Shown piece after piece: positions 20,227 through 29,594 of a stretch of DNA of 64,000 nt (position 1 is the stretch's first letter; each line of letters opens with the position of its first letter). The notes under the pieces are model-generated. The model saw only the letters and a program-made list of their open reading frames with translations, was not told the origin of the DNA and made no database searches. Position numbers and translations under genes: made by a program. Source of the DNA: Bartonella rattaustraliani AUST/NH4 (GTDB lineage: Bacteria; Pseudomonadota; Alphaproteobacteria; Rhizobiales; Rhizobiaceae); assembly GCF_000312565.1 (NCBI RefSeq), contig NZ_CALW02000031.1, positions 62,001-126,000 on the forward strand, read 5' to 3'.

Positions 20227-20559
20227 TCTTTTTTCATGAAAAAATCATTGAAATGCTTAAGGATGGTAAGATCTATAAAAATATATCGCCCAAAAAAACG
20301 GTCGTTGTGGGGAGGGGAACACCACAACGACCTTGTCGCTACTTCGTACCCTAGCTATCATAGGAGGAGCAAAATGAAAGCTATTATATCCTGTAACAGC
20401 AAAGAAAAGCTCTAGGTACTCACTATAAATCATAACGACGTGATATCTTATGAAAAGAAAAAATGGCTTTTTAGAGGCAATTCGATAAATTTAAAAAAAA
20501 ATGAAAAAATATATAAAAATGAGTTGTTTTTTTTGCTGAAATGGAGAAATGAAATTGTC
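20227..20559. other. dnaQ-polA intergenic region
   Basis: The 333-bp gap starts with a 16-bp perfect palindrome (20229-20244) that may end the dnaQ operon transcript. It then holds the minus-strand small RNA candidate (20292-20376) and the polA leader. On the plus strand a strong ribosome site (AGGAGGAG, 20362-20369) precedes a 13-codon ORF at 20374-20415 starting MKAIISC. An in-frame upstream extension of polA across 20440-20559 lacks family similarity. Confidence 0.6.
20292..20376 (-). ncRNA. Candidate trans-acting small RNA with anti-Shine-Dalgarno loops
   Basis: Read on the minus strand, a perfect TATAAT (20383-20388) is followed about 7 bases later by an 85-base segment. It holds a short hairpin with CUCCUCCU in its loop, then a perfect 11-bp GC-rich stem (20300-20310 with 20322-20332) whose 11-base loop includes CCCCUCC, and it ends in seven Ts: the form of an intrinsic terminator. 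Loops complementary to ribosome sites are typical of rhizobial trans-acting sRNAs. I recall that the alpha-r7 sRNA of Sinorhizobium lies next to polA, which would fit, but I cannot verify this. No clear -35 box is visible. Confidence 0.55.
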
Positions 20560-23466
20560 ATGAAAGCGACAGATCACCTTTTTTTAGTTGATGGATCAGG
20601 TTATGTTTTTCGCGCTTATTATGCTCTACCGGCTTTAAAGCGAAAAAAGGATGGACTTCCTGTAGGAGCTGTCGCTGGTTTTTGTAACATGTTGTGGAAA
20701 CTTCTCTGTGATGCACGTAATACAGCGACCGGCGTTGTTCCCACGCATTTTGCCGTCATTTTTGATTATTCATCTGATACATTTAGAAAACAAATTTATC
20801 CACAATATAAAGCCAATAGAGTAACACCTCCTGAAGATCTTATTCCTCAATTTTCTCTCATACGCCAGGCAACAAAGGCCTTTAATTTGCCTTGTATTGA
20901 AAAGGAAGGATTTGAGGCAGATGATTTAATTGCTACCTATGCGCGATTGGCAACAAAGGTTGGTGCAAAAACAACCATTATCTCTTCGGATAAAGATTTG
21001 ATGCAATTGGTGAATACGCATGTATCTTTGTATGATGGAATGAAAGACAAACATATAGGTATTTCTGAAGTTGTAGAAAAATGGGGTGTTAAACCTGAAA
21101 AAATGGTTGATTTGCAAGCTTTAACGGGAGATTCGACGGATAACGTACCAGGCATTCCAGGCATTGGCCCCAAAACTGCAGCGCAGTTGTTAAAGCAATT
21201 TGGCTCTCTCGATATGTTGTTGCAGCGTGTGACAGAAGTGAAGCAAGCAAAACGGCGTGAAAACATTCAAACTTATAGTGAACAGGCAAAAATTTCTCGT
21301 GAACTCGTTCGGCTAAAAACAGATGTGCCTATAGACAATGATTTAGATGATTTTATTTTAGAACCCCAAAATGGTCCACGCTTAATTGCTTTTCTGAAAG
21401 CGATGGAGTTTTCGACATTAACACGTCGTGTTGCAGAAGCAACGGAATGTGATGCAGCAATGGTTGATTCGTTTGATATCGATATTGAGTGGAATGCTTC
21501 TATACAAAAATTTGATTCTGAGGCTAAGAAAGGTGAGAAAATAATTTCTGATGATTCTTTTGAAAATTCTCCACAAGTTTTGGCACAAAAACGTAAAAAT
21601 CAAGCTATAAATCAAAAAGTTACAAGAAATGCTTATATTACTGTTCTTGATGAAGACGTTTTGAAAGAGTGGTTATTAGAAGCACAAGAGCAGGGTTTTT
21701 TCGCTTTTGATACGGAAACATCCTCTCTTGACCCTCTGCAAGCAAAACTTGTGGGTTTTTCACTTGCATTGCAGCCAGGAAAAGCAGCCTATATTCCACT
21801 TGAACATATTGAAGGGAAAGATGATCTTTTAGGGAATGAACGCATTATTGGGCAGATTGAAACACAAAAAGCTTTAGCACTTTTAAAACCAATATTAGAA
21901 AATGAATCGGTATTAAAAATTGGTCAGAATATTAAATATGATTGGTTGGTCATGAAGCAAAATGGCATTGTGATGCGTTCTTTTGATGATACAATGCTTT
22001 TATCTTATGCGCTAAACGCTGGAACTTTAACCCATAATATGGATGATTTATCTCAGCGTTGGCTTGGTCATAAACCGATTGCTTACAAAGAGTTAACGCA
22101 TAATGGAAAAAAAATTTCTTCTTTTGCACAAGTGGATTTACAACAAGCAACCCATTATGCTGCCGAGGATGCTGATGTAACACTTCGATTGTGGCAGGTT
22201 TTAAAGCCACAGCTTGTTGCTCAGAAAATGACAAAAATTTATGAACGTTTTGATCGACCACTCATAGAAGTTCTTGCAAGAATGGAAGAGCGTGGAATTC
22301 TCGTTGATAGGCAGATTTTGTTACGGCTTTCAGGAGAATTAGCACAGGCTGCTTTTATTCTAGAAGAAGAAATTTATCGGTTAGCTGGTGAAAAGTTTAA
22401 TCTTGCTTCTCCAAAGCAATTAGGTGAGATCCTCTTTGATAAAATCGGTTTGCTTGGAGGTGCTAAAACCAAGGGTGGGCAGTGGTCAACTTCTGCACAG
22501 ACTCTAGAAGAATTGGCTGCTGAAGGTCATGTTTTACCACGTAAAATTATTGATTGGCGCCAACTTGCAAAGCTAAAATCTACGTATACAGATGCTTTGC
22601 CCACTTACATTTTATCAAAAACAGGGCGTGTTCATACGAATTATTCTTTAGCAATAACCTCAACAGGGCGGTTATCATCCTCAGAACCCAATTTGCAAAA
22701 TATTCCTGTTCGAACTGCTGAGGGGCGTAAAATTCGAACAGCTTTTATTGCTCCAGAAGGACATGTCTTACTTTCGGCTGATTACAGCCAAATTGAATTG
22801 CGCATACTTGCACATGTTGCTGACATTACAGCGTTAAAAGAAGCTTTTGCTAGGGGACAGGATATTCACGCAATGACAGCTTCGCAAATGTTTGGGGTTG
22901 CTATAGAGGGAATGGATTCAGATATACGACGGCGTGCAAAAGCGATTAATTTTGGTATTATTTATGGTATTTCAGCTTTTGGATTAGCCAATCAATTAGG
23001 TCTTTCACGGCAAGAGGCAGGGCGTTACATTCAGCTTTATTTTGAAAGGTTTCCAGGGATTAAAGATTATATGGAAACAACGAAGGCATTTGCGCGCAAA
23101 CATGGCTATGTAGAAACTATTTTTGGGCGTCGTGTCCATTATCCAGAAATAAAAACCTCTAACCCACAAGTCCGTGCCTTTAATGAACGGGCGGCTATCA
23201 ACGCACCGATTCAAGGGTCAGCGGCAGATATTATTCGTCGTGCCATGATCCAAATGGAAAGCGCTTTGGAAAAAGAAAAACTATCAGCAAAAATGTTGTT
23301 GCAAGTGCATGATGAGTTGATTTTCGAGGTCCCAAAAGATGAAAGTGAAAAAACGATGGCTCTTGTCAAAAAGGTGATGGAAAATGCTACAATGCCTGTT
23401 CTTTCTTTGTCTGTACCGCTTGAAGTAAAAGTTATGGCTGCTCAAAATTGGGATGAAGCACATTAG
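20560..23466 (+). CDS. polA: DNA polymerase I
   Basis: PolA fills gaps and removes RNA primers. The ATG at 20560 gives the family start MKATDHLFLVDGSGYVFRAYY. The N-terminal 5'-3' nuclease (about 1-290) has EKEGFEADDLIATYA and GDSTDNVPGIPGIGPKTA. The middle 3'-5' exonuclease domain has DTETSSLD with D384 and E386, so proofreading looks intact. The polymerase domain has motif A DYSQIELRI (D741), the O-helix RRRAKAINFGIIYG and motif C VHDELIFEVP. The 968-residue length is normal for alphaproteobacteria. It overlaps the convergent EEP gene by 4 bases. Confidence 0.96.
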   Translation: MKATDHLFLVDGSGYVFRAYYALPALKRKKDGLPVGAVAGFCNMLWKLLCDARNTATGVVPTHFAVIFDYSSDTFRKQIYPQYKANRVTPPEDLIPQFSLIRQATKAFNLPCIEKEGFEADDLIATYARLATKVGAKTTIISSDKDLMQLVNTHVSLYDGMKDKHIGISEVVEKWGVKPEKMVDLQALTGDSTDNVPGIPGIGPKTAAQLLKQFGSLDMLLQRVTEVKQAKRRENIQTYSEQAKISRELVRLKTDVPIDNDLDDFILEPQNGPRLIAFLKAMEFSTLTRRVAEATECDAAMVDSFDIDIEWNASIQKFDSEAKKGEKIISDDSFENSPQVLAQKRKNQAINQKVTRNAYITVLDEDVLKEWLLEAQEQGFFAFDTETSSLDPLQAKLVGFSLALQPGKAAYIPLEHIEGKDDLLGNERIIGQIETQKALALLKPILENESVLKIGQNIKYDWLVMKQNGIVMRSFDDTMLLSYALNAGTLTHNMDDLSQRWLGHKPIAYKELTHNGKKISSFAQVDLQQATHYAAEDADVTLRLWQVLKPQLVAQKMTKIYERFDRPLIEVLARMEERGILVDRQILLRLSGELAQAAFILEEEIYRLAGEKFNLASPKQLGEILFDKIGLLGGAKTKGGQWSTSAQTLEELAAEGHVLPRKIIDWRQLAKLKSTYTDALPTYILSKTGRVHTNYSLAITSTGRLSSSEPNLQNIPVRTAEGRKIRTAFIAPEGHVLLSADYSQIELRILAHVADITALKEAFARGQDIHAMTASQMFGVAIEGMDSDIRRRAKAINFGIIYGISAFGLANQLGLSRQEAGRYIQLYFERFPGIKDYMETTKAFARKHGYVETIFGRRVHYPEIKTSNPQVRAFNERAAINAPIQGSAADIIRRAMIQMESALEKEKLSAKMLLQVHDELIFEVPKDESEKTMALVKKVMENATMPVLSLSVPLEVKVMAAQNWDEAH

Positions 23467-24335
23467 CTTTTTTTGTTTATCTTGTTTTTAAGAAAGGTCG
23501 TAGAATTGGCAAGATCAAGATAAGCTTTGATAGGCAAGTGATCTGAGGCAATGCGCGCAAGTGGTGAATGATGTGTTTCGATACGCGTTACCAATTGATG
23601 AGGAAAAGCAAACACTCTATCAAGAGCGAGAAAGGGAAAGCGAGAAGGGAAACTTGGCATGACCTCAAGTGTGTTATCAAAATAGGAAGAAAAATGGTTT
23701 AAGGATGAACCTTTTCCTACGCGCCATTCATTAAAGTCGCCAATAAGAAGTGTGGGCATAAGGGGACGTGTTTGCAAAAGTGAAAGGAGCATTTTTGTTT
23801 GCTTATTACGAGAATGACGTAATAAACCAAAATGCGCAGCAATAACACGAATAAGACCTGCTTCCATTTCTAACTCTACAATCACAGCACCACGCGGTTC
23901 AATACCAGGAAGAGTGATTTGTAAGGTATCGCGTATATGTCCTTTTCGTAAAAAAAGAGCATTTCCATGCCAACCATGACCATGAGGTGACATGGTATTT
24001 AAAGGGATAGGAGTCAGACCTGTCTCATTTTGTAACATTTGAAGATCAATCAAGCCAACACGTTCACCAAAACGTTTATCTGCTTCTTGAAGTGCTAGAA
24101 TATCAACTTGCAGTTCAGTAATAACACGTATAATCCGCTCAGGATTAAAAGCTTTATCAACGCCTACGCATTTATGAACATTGTAAGAAGCAGCAGTAAG
24201 ATCATAATGATGATTATGGTTTATGGTATCTGATTGATGATAAGAGGGGTTGCGAATTGCCTTTAAAAGTGGATGATGCAACCTTTTCTGCATAAATGCA
24301 GTGAATCGAGGAAATCCTTGAGGGTTCTTTGTCAT
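23463..24335 (-). CDS. Endonuclease/exonuclease/phosphatase (EEP) family hydrolase
   Basis: The fold's catalytic motifs are present: ASYNVHKC near the start, DILALQEADKRF, LLIGDFNEWR, and SDHLPIKAYL at the end. These supply the metal-binding Glu and the catalytic Asp/His pair. The family covers DNases, phosphatases and lipid phosphodiesterases, so the substrate is not known. Length 290 is normal. The gene is convergent with polA and overlaps its stop by 4 bases. Confidence 0.85.
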   Translation of the reverse strand: MTKNPQGFPRFTAFMQKRLHHPLLKAIRNPSYHQSDTINHNHHYDLTAASYNVHKCVGVDKAFNPERIIRVITELQVDILALQEADKRFGERVGLIDLQMLQNETGLTPIPLNTMSPHGHGWHGNALFLRKGHIRDTLQITLPGIEPRGAVIVELEMEAGLIRVIAAHFGLLRHSRNKQTKMLLSLLQTRPLMPTLLIGDFNEWRVGKGSSLNHFSSYFDNTLEVMPSFPSRFPFLALDRVFAFPHQLVTRIETHHSPLARIASDHLPIKAYLDLANSTTFLKNKINKKS

Positions 24336-24389
24336 TATGTGAAGTGGATACGCCAGAAAGATAAATAAGGAATATTGGCACTCAAAACA

Positions 24390-24425
24390 AAAGAACCTTG
24401 TTTCTTGCGAAAAACAAGGTTCTTT
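24390..24425 (-). terminator. Intrinsic terminator of the Bax-inhibitor gene
   Basis: A perfect 14-bp inverted repeat (24390-24403 with 24412-24425, 8-base loop) is followed on the minus strand by a T-rich run. It lies 22 bases past the stop of the minus-strand gene at 24448-25221. Confidence 0.8.
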
Positions 24426-24447
24426 GATTTAGTTATGAATGTTGCAA

Positions 24448-25221
24448 TCAATCACGGTTAGAACCAAGAAATTGCAGTAAGAAAACAAACATATTAATGA
24501 AATCAAGATAAAGATTCAGAGCACCCATAATAATTTTACGACCTTGGGTATCAACACCATCTCCTTCATAATACATTAATTTGATATTTTGGGTATCATA
24601 AGCTGTTAAACCAGCAAATATGAAAACGCCAATAATAGAGATTGCAAATTGCAGAGCACTTGATCCAAGAAAGATATTAACAATCATGGAGAGTAACAAG
24701 CCAATCAAACCGATAAAAAGGAATGATTTTAGCCCTGTGAGATCGCGATTTGTTGTGTAACCATAAAGTGAAAGAGCACCAAAAGAAGCTGCTGTAATAA
24801 CAAAAGTTTGCACAACACTTTCTGTCGTATAACGCAAAACGATTGAAGAGAGTGACAATCCAACGAGAGCAGCATAAACAAAAAAGAGGCTCCGTGCTGC
24901 ACTTGTACTCAATGTGCTAATTTTGAAACTCAGGAAAAGCACTGCCACAAGTGGTGCAAACATAATAATATATGAAAGCGGCGATGTATAAAATGTTACT
25001 CCGAATGAAGTTAAGTAAGTACTGCTATTGATTTGAGCGGCAGCCTGGCTCATATCTGTCGTCGTTGCTAGTGACGAAATTACGTAAGCAGCAACGGCTG
25101 TAATAAGCAAACCAATGGCCATTGTATTATAGACACCCAGCATATAGCTGCGCAATCCTTGATCAATTGATGCATCGGCATGGGAAACAGACGCCGAACG
25201 TAAATTTTTGAAATCAGCCAT
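24448..25221 (-). CDS. ybhL: Bax inhibitor-1 / YbhL (YccA) family membrane protein
   Basis: The 257-residue protein has about seven hydrophobic helices and the BI-1 signature AGLTAYDTQNIK near the carboxyl end. The conserved FAGLTAYD and LYLDFINMFVFLLQFLG segments place it in the family, whose bacterial members are inner-membrane proteins linked to calcium leak and stress. The ATG at 25221 has AAAGGA upstream. It is a single-gene unit with its own leader and terminator. Confidence 0.93.
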   Translation of the reverse strand: MADFKNLRSASVSHADASIDQGLRSYMLGVYNTMAIGLLITAVAAYVISSLATTTDMSQAAAQINSSTYLTSFGVTFYTSPLSYIIMFAPLVAVLFLSFKISTLSTSAARSLFFVYAALVGLSLSSIVLRYTTESVVQTFVITAASFGALSLYGYTTNRDLTGLKSFLFIGLIGLLLSMIVNIFLGSSALQFAISIIGVFIFAGLTAYDTQNIKLMYYEGDGVDTQGRKIIMGALNLYLDFINMFVFLLQFLGSNRD

Positions 25222-25363
25222 AATATAAAGTCCTTTAGCATATGTTCCACCAGATGTCAGGGTTAAAAAGAAACTCTCCTGTCACGCTTGTCGGCTTGCA
25301 TAAGCTCTTAACGCAGGAGATACACATAACCCCAGGCGCTGCTTGTGGAATTCCAGCATACCT
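25222..25363 (-). ncRNA. ybhL-type leader RNA in the 5' UTR
   Basis: A candidate minus-strand promoter (TTGTAA at 25392-25397, CATAAT at 25370-25375, 16-base spacing) would give a leader of about 140 bases. It contains a hairpin closed by TCTCCTG (25275-25281) and CAGGAGA (25314-25320), with an inner GCTT/AAGC helix. A conserved ybhL leader motif is known upstream of this gene family in alphaproteobacteria. The gene and position match; I did not compare with the published consensus base by base. Confidence 0.5.
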
Positions 25364-25708
25364 CCCTCTATTATGGAGATTTATTTTAAAATTACAAGAG
25401 AGTTCTACGAGGAAGGAACCTTACAAATTTGTAAGAAATTTGTAAAAAAGAGCTTATTTTTATTAAAAATGTTGAAGTTTTTTGGGTGATATTTTTTGCA
25501 AGGGAAGTCAAAAATGAGAATATAAGTTTTTTGTGTTTTTCGGAAATGATTAAAATCTGTTGATAACAATCACTTTTTATATTTATGAAACAGTAAGTTA
25601 GAACAGACTATTATAGTCCCAAGTTCTATCGTTATGCACGATTCATGAAAGGAACATTGCCTGTTTGTGTGTTTATTTTAAAAAGAGACATCTTTTGGAG
25701 GTTCTTGG
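25364..25708. other. Intergenic stretch upstream of the first repeat copy
   Basis: It holds the ybhL promoter at its left end, then AT-rich sequence with no recognisable gene. A 73-codon plus-strand frame across 25645-25863 runs into the repeat and shows no family likeness. Confidence 0.5.
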
Positions 25709-26047
25709 CCCATTTCGCGGCGTCGTCTGTGAATTGTATGCCGATAAATCCATTGAGCATTACCATCTTCACGCTTCTAAGGGTACAAGCCGTCATCATC
25801 ACTCTATTTACTAGTTCATGGTGTATTTACCAATTCATGGTGTTACGGATATCCTTTGCATGACGGCAGTTCATGAGAGGTATTTTTTATAATTTTTATC
25901 CACATACCAATCACACTTATGGCGTACAAGCAAAGTGAATGAAATTGATTCGACATAAAGAGGATTAAAATGAGAGAATCTTATGGGTATTGGGAGTTAT
26001 GATTCGAGCGCGATGACGACAAATTATAATTATAAATCAATGTATTG
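25709..26047 (+). repeat. Interspersed repeat, copy A (long form)
   Basis: This is the longest copy, about 340 bp. Its first 80 bases (25709-25785) are shared with the plus-oriented half of the copy near 42.9 kb. The main body from GGTACAAGCC to ATAAATCAATGTATTG is shared with the copies at 37.7, 50.5, 51.9 and 58.1 kb. Strong shared blocks are TTGCATGA..GGCGGTTCATGAGAGG-like sequence, AAATTGATTC and ATGAGAGAATCTTA. A ribosome-like AAAGAGG precedes an ATG at 25970 opening an 11-codon frame (MRESYGY...). Confidence 0.8.
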
Positions 26048-26558
26048 TATGGATATTGAACTTCAAAATAGCAATTTCAAGATCTACGCTAATTCATCTT
26101 TTAATTTGTTATTGAACGGTTTTTTACGGCCTCACTATAAGAAGAAAAAACACAACAGAACACGGTAATATCTGGTATATCTGAAAAAATAATTTTTGTC
26201 TTTAAAATCAATATATTAATATCATATAGGAAAAATATACAAAAAAGAAATTATAAAAGTGAAATCATAAATAAAGAGCCCACAGGTATTTTATCACAAC
26301 GACTGCAGCCGTTAAAAAAGCAATAATGAAAAAATAAGAAAGTGAAAAAAATCGTTTGTTAAATAGATGAGCTAGGTTTAATGCTTTAAAAGCTGAAAAT
26401 AATGAAAAAGAGGATTTTTCATAAAGTGATTATTCAAAAAGTAAGATAAAGCCCCTCCAAATATTAAATTATAAAGATACATACACCTTAATAGAAAGCT
26501 TATTTAACCTTACAGAAATTCGCATAAAATGTAATAATCTCAGGCAGTACACAGGTTC
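26048..26558. other. Intergenic stretch downstream of lspA
   Basis: Over 500 bases of AT-rich, stop-filled sequence follow lspA (minus strand). I see no gene and no clear remnant. It probably marks another lost gene. Confidence 0.45.
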
Positions 26559-27062
26559 TCATTTAGAGAGTGTACGATTGGAGGAACGTTTTCCTTTTAT
26601 CCAAAGACGCAATTCTTCAATAAGGATAGCAATAACACCAAGTGTAATAAAACTATCTGCAAGATTAAAAATAGCAAAGTAAAAAATATCATCGATATGA
26701 AAGAGTATATAATCAGTGACGTGATGAAGGCGGATACGATCAATAAGATTACCGATTGCTCCGCCAATGATAAGAGTGAGACCAAAGCGCGTTAAAAACC
26801 TATTATATTCAACACTCTTCCAAAGCCATAAGAGAAAAACAATAGTAACAAATGTAATGGCAATGAGCCCCCAATGAGAAAAGGAAGAAAAAAACGAAAA
26901 TGCAATACCCGAATTGCGCACATGATAGAGAGAAAGAAAAGGAAGAAACGGGCTTTCTGTTCCCAAGGGGATACTATGTACAACCCAGTATTTTACTGCT
27001 TGGTCAATTCCTACCGTAAAAATCAAACCAAAAAGAAAAAAAGGCAACGATTTCCGTATCAT
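26559..27062 (-). CDS. lspA: Lipoprotein signal peptidase (SPase II)
   Basis: LspA cleaves the signal peptides of diacylglyceryl-modified prolipoproteins at the inner membrane; the Omp19-like protein in this window is a likely client. Four hydrophobic helices are visible. Conserved motifs are DQAVKYWV, GNLIDRIR and FNLADSFI, which supply the two catalytic aspartates. Length 167 is normal. It lies 18 bases downstream of the TrmH-family gene on the same strand. Confidence 0.95.
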   Translation of the reverse strand: MIRKSLPFFLFGLIFTVGIDQAVKYWVVHSIPLGTESPFLPFLSLYHVRNSGIAFSFFSSFSHWGLIAITFVTIVFLLWLWKSVEYNRFLTRFGLTLIIGGAIGNLIDRIRLHHVTDYILFHIDDIFYFAIFNLADSFITLGVIAILIEELRLWIKGKRSSNRTLSK

Positions 27063-27080
27063 ATTCTATCCTTGTGTGAT

Positions 27081-27908
27081 TTAAAGTGTTAAATAAGGGC
27101 GTCGAATTTCGTAAAGCATAAGAGCTGTTGCAATTGCCAGATTCAGCGAATCAGCGCGTCCACTTTGTGGAATACGTGCGAGGTGATCACAATGATTTGC
27201 AAGAATATCTGGTAAACCGTGCTTTTCACTACCCATTAAAAGCACAATAGGACCATTTTTGAAATCAATTGTACGATAATCGGTAGATCCTTTGAGATGT
27301 GTACCAACGATCATGCTTTTAAAGTTTGCAGACCAGTTTAAAAAGGCACTTTCATCACAGTGGTAAAGAGGGATAGAAAAAATTGATCCCATTGTTGCAC
27401 GTACTGTTTCAGGTGAGAAAGGGTCTGTTGTCTCACCGATCAAAATCACGCCCTTGGCGCCCACGGCATCAGCAGTGCGAATAATGGTACCAAGATTTCC
27501 AGGATCACGCACTCGGTCAAGTGCGATATAAACATCTTCGACCTGCCCTTGTATTGTTTCAAGTGATTGCCATTGTTGTTTAAAAATACCAACAACTGTT
27601 TGTGGATTATCACGGCGGGTAATGGCTTCCATGACCTTTTGCGAAGCTTTAATGACAAAACCGCCATTGGCTACAGTGCGTGCAGCAGTATTTTCAATCG
27701 TGGTGTTACCAATTTGGCTTTTGGAAAAGATAAGTGTTTGTATTGTCCATCCGAGATTAAGAGCATCGATCACCAATTTCAGTCCTTCTGCCATAAAGAT
27801 ACCTTCTCTATTGCGGTTTTTCTTTTGGCTAAGTGCTCTCAGATCTTTTATAATGGGATTACTAAGAGAGGTGATTTCTTTAACTCTACCGATTTTAGTT
27901 ATACACAT
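27081..27908 (-). CDS. TrmH/SpoU-family RNA 2'-O-methyltransferase
   Basis: SPOUT-fold motifs are all present: DRVRDPGNLGTIIRTADAVG (motif 1), LLMGSEKHGLP (motif 2) and IPQSGRADSLNLAIATAL (motif 3), which form the knotted SAM site. The N-terminal domain (SNPIIKDLRAL, EGLKLVIDAL) is the substrate-binding part seen in rRNA-methylating members such as RlmB/TsnR relatives. The start is uncertain: ATG at 27908 lacks a strong ribosome site, and a TTG at 27923 is an alternative. It is closely packed with the methyltransferase gene upstream. Confidence 0.88.
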   Translation of the reverse strand: MCITKIGRVKEITSLSNPIIKDLRALSQKKNRNREGIFMAEGLKLVIDALNLGWTIQTLIFSKSQIGNTTIENTAARTVANGGFVIKASQKVMEAITRRDNPQTVVGIFKQQWQSLETIQGQVEDVYIALDRVRDPGNLGTIIRTADAVGAKGVILIGETTDPFSPETVRATMGSIFSIPLYHCDESAFLNWSANFKSMIVGTHLKGSTDYRTIDFKNGPIVLLMGSEKHGLPDILANHCDHLARIPQSGRADSLNLAIATALMLYEIRRPYLTL

Positions 27909-27910
27909 AT

Positions 27911-28843
27911 TCAAGCAGTCCAACGGCTAAAAAGCGAAGTAGAAAGGGCACGTCCAGCAGCTTCTTCACGCAAGATCAGTTCTCCTGATTCAATAGTGCC
28001 ACCAAGATTAACTAATTCATCATGCATTAAGGCGTGAAGTGCGTAGAAGGAAGCGCGAATAGAATAGGCTGTAAGTACAATGGAAAGAGGTTTATCAGAG
28101 AGAAGTTTGCGACAGTTTGTGATTATAGCTGGTAAGTGATCGAATAATTGCCAAACTTCACCATGAGGTCCACGTCCATAGGCAGGAGGATCAAGAAGAA
28201 TTATATCATATTTTTTGTTACGACGAAGTTCACGCTCAACAAATTTTACAGCATCATCGCAAATCCAGCGAATAGAGTGGTTTGGTAGTCTTGCTCTTTC
28301 TTGATTGGTTTTTGCCCAAGCGATAGCTTTTTTAGAAGCATCAACATGTGTCACATTTGCGCCGGCACGTGCACCAATCAAAGAAGCAATGCCTGTATAG
28401 CCAAAAAGATTGAGCAATTTGACTGGTTGTGCAGCTTTAACAATTTGTTCTTCCATAAAACGCCAATGGGCATCTTGTTCAGGAAAAACACCCACATGAC
28501 GAAAGGAAGTAAAACGTCCTAGAAAAGACAATCCATTCCAAGAAAGTGGCCATGTTTCATGAAGTGGTTTTTTGGGAAAATACCAGCGACCAACACCTTC
28601 TTCATCAAGGTTGCCGGTGAAAATAGCGTCAACATCAGTCCATTGTTTTTTTGAGAGAGTTGGCTTCCATAATGCTTGACCTTCAGGACGGATAATGCGG
28701 TAAGCACCATAACGTTCTAGTTTTTTTCCATTACCAGAATCAATGAGAGCATAATTCGCGCTGGCACCTGTTTCCAAAATAAGAGGCACCTGCTCCTGCG
28801 GATATCTATCATTATGATGAGGTTGAAAGTATTGTGCAGGCAT
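27911..28843 (-). CDS. RlmI-like class I SAM-dependent methyltransferase
   Basis: The Rossmann methyltransferase core shows NLFGYTGIASLIGARAGANVTHVDASKKA (SAM binding) and the catalytic DPPAYGRG, as in rRNA large-subunit methyltransferases of the RlmI/RlmK type. The substrate cannot be fixed from sequence. I choose the ATG at 28843 (MPAQYFQPHH), with AAAAGAAA upstream; a GTG at 28855 is the alternative. It heads a minus-strand run with the TrmH-family gene and lspA. Confidence 0.85.
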   Translation of the reverse strand: MPAQYFQPHHNDRYPQEQVPLILETGASANYALIDSGNGKKLERYGAYRIIRPEGQALWKPTLSKKQWTDVDAIFTGNLDEEGVGRWYFPKKPLHETWPLSWNGLSFLGRFTSFRHVGVFPEQDAHWRFMEEQIVKAAQPVKLLNLFGYTGIASLIGARAGANVTHVDASKKAIAWAKTNQERARLPNHSIRWICDDAVKFVERELRRNKKYDIILLDPPAYGRGPHGEVWQLFDHLPAIITNCRKLLSDKPLSIVLTAYSIRASFYALHALMHDELVNLGGTIESGELILREEAAGRALSTSLFSRWTA

Positions 28844-29004
28844 GTTTCTTTTCACGATACAGGTACTTTAAAAATGGACGTCAAGTTTTTTGAGTTTCTC
28901 GTAAAAGTGCAAAGATTTAAAGTCAATTAAAGCATGTATAGAAAAAAAGAGAAAGGGTACTTTTGGTTTTGCCATGAGTGCCACGAGAAAAAAGCTTTAG
29001 AACA

Positions 29005-29319
29005 TTACTCAACCATATTTGTAATCGACATTTTTAATTTTTCGAGTTCATCTTTGCTTTTTTTTAGAGTTTTTTTGCACTTATAATACGCAAACCAATT
29101 GGTTAAGTTTCCTAATAAAACCCCAAAACCTAAAAAAATGAAGAGCCATATAAAAAAAGGAGCATTATAAGTAAAATTTTTAGAGCTTATCCCAAAGGGA
29201 TTGAGCGTTAATGTAACCATTTGATGGTTAGCTATGATAAAAACAACCAAAAATACTGTAAGAATTATCGCAATAATCACTAAAAGGACATGTTTTATTA
29301 CCATAATGTCGGTACTCAC
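29005..29319 (-). CDS. LapA-domain inner-membrane protein
   Basis: The 104-residue protein has two hydrophobic helices (about residues 8-30 and 51-72) and a short charged coiled-coil tail. The motif [14 protein letters not shown] between the helices is typical of LapA (DUF1049) proteins, which in E. coli act with LapB in lipopolysaccharide control. The GTG start at 29319 overlaps the ihfB stop (GTGA), suggesting coupling; ATG at 29304 is the alternative. The ihfB-lapA pairing is common in proteobacteria. Confidence 0.8.
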   Translation of the reverse strand: MSTDIMVIKHVLLVIIAIILTVFLVVFIIANHQMVTLTLNPFGISSKNFTYNAPFFIWLFIFLGFGVLLGNLTNWFAYYKCKKTLKKSKDELEKLKMSITNMVE

Positions 29320-29594
29320 TGATTAAGCCTATCACGCAGATCTTTGCCCGTTTTGAAAAAAGGAATCCATTTTTCTTCAATGGCAACTGCTTCACCTGTT
29401 CGTGGGTTGCGACCATTACGGGCTGAGCGGCTTTTAACAGAAAAAGCTCCAAAACCACGCAATTCAACACGATTACCGTTAGCAAGCGCTGTTGAGATTT
29501 CTTCAAAAATAGCATTCACAATATTTTCCACATCGCGTTGAATAAGATGTGGGTTATGACGAGCAATAATTTGTACAAGCTCTGATTTAACCAA
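29316..29594 (-). CDS. ihfB: Integration host factor beta subunit
   Basis: IHF bends DNA at origins, promoters and phage sites. The HU/IHF fold reads KSELVQIIA at the start, [19 protein letters not shown] in the middle and the beta-arm [10 protein letters not shown] near the end. The TTG at 29594 is chosen because AGTGAGG lies just upstream and it gives the usual 92-residue protein beginning MVKSEL; a longer ATG-started frame adds an unrelated leader. It may assist the origin and phage sites. Confidence 0.92.
   Translation of the reverse strand: MVKSELVQIIARHNPHLIQRDVENIVNAIFEEISTALANGNRVELRGFGAFSVKSRSARNGRNPRTGEAVAIEEKWIPFFKTGKDLRDRLNQ

Noticed and set aside
20414-20440. Similarity of the polA leader to the right end of the interspersed repeat
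   Set aside because: Roughly 20 of 24 bases agree, all in AT-rich sequence; too short to separate from chance.
20440-20559. Amino-terminal extension of polA by 40 residues
   Set aside because: Sequence is low complexity and basic; the ATG at 20560 gives the conserved PolA start.
25645-25863. 73-codon ORF running into repeat copy A
   Set aside because: The same repeat blocks are read in different frames in other copies, so this is not a conserved protein.
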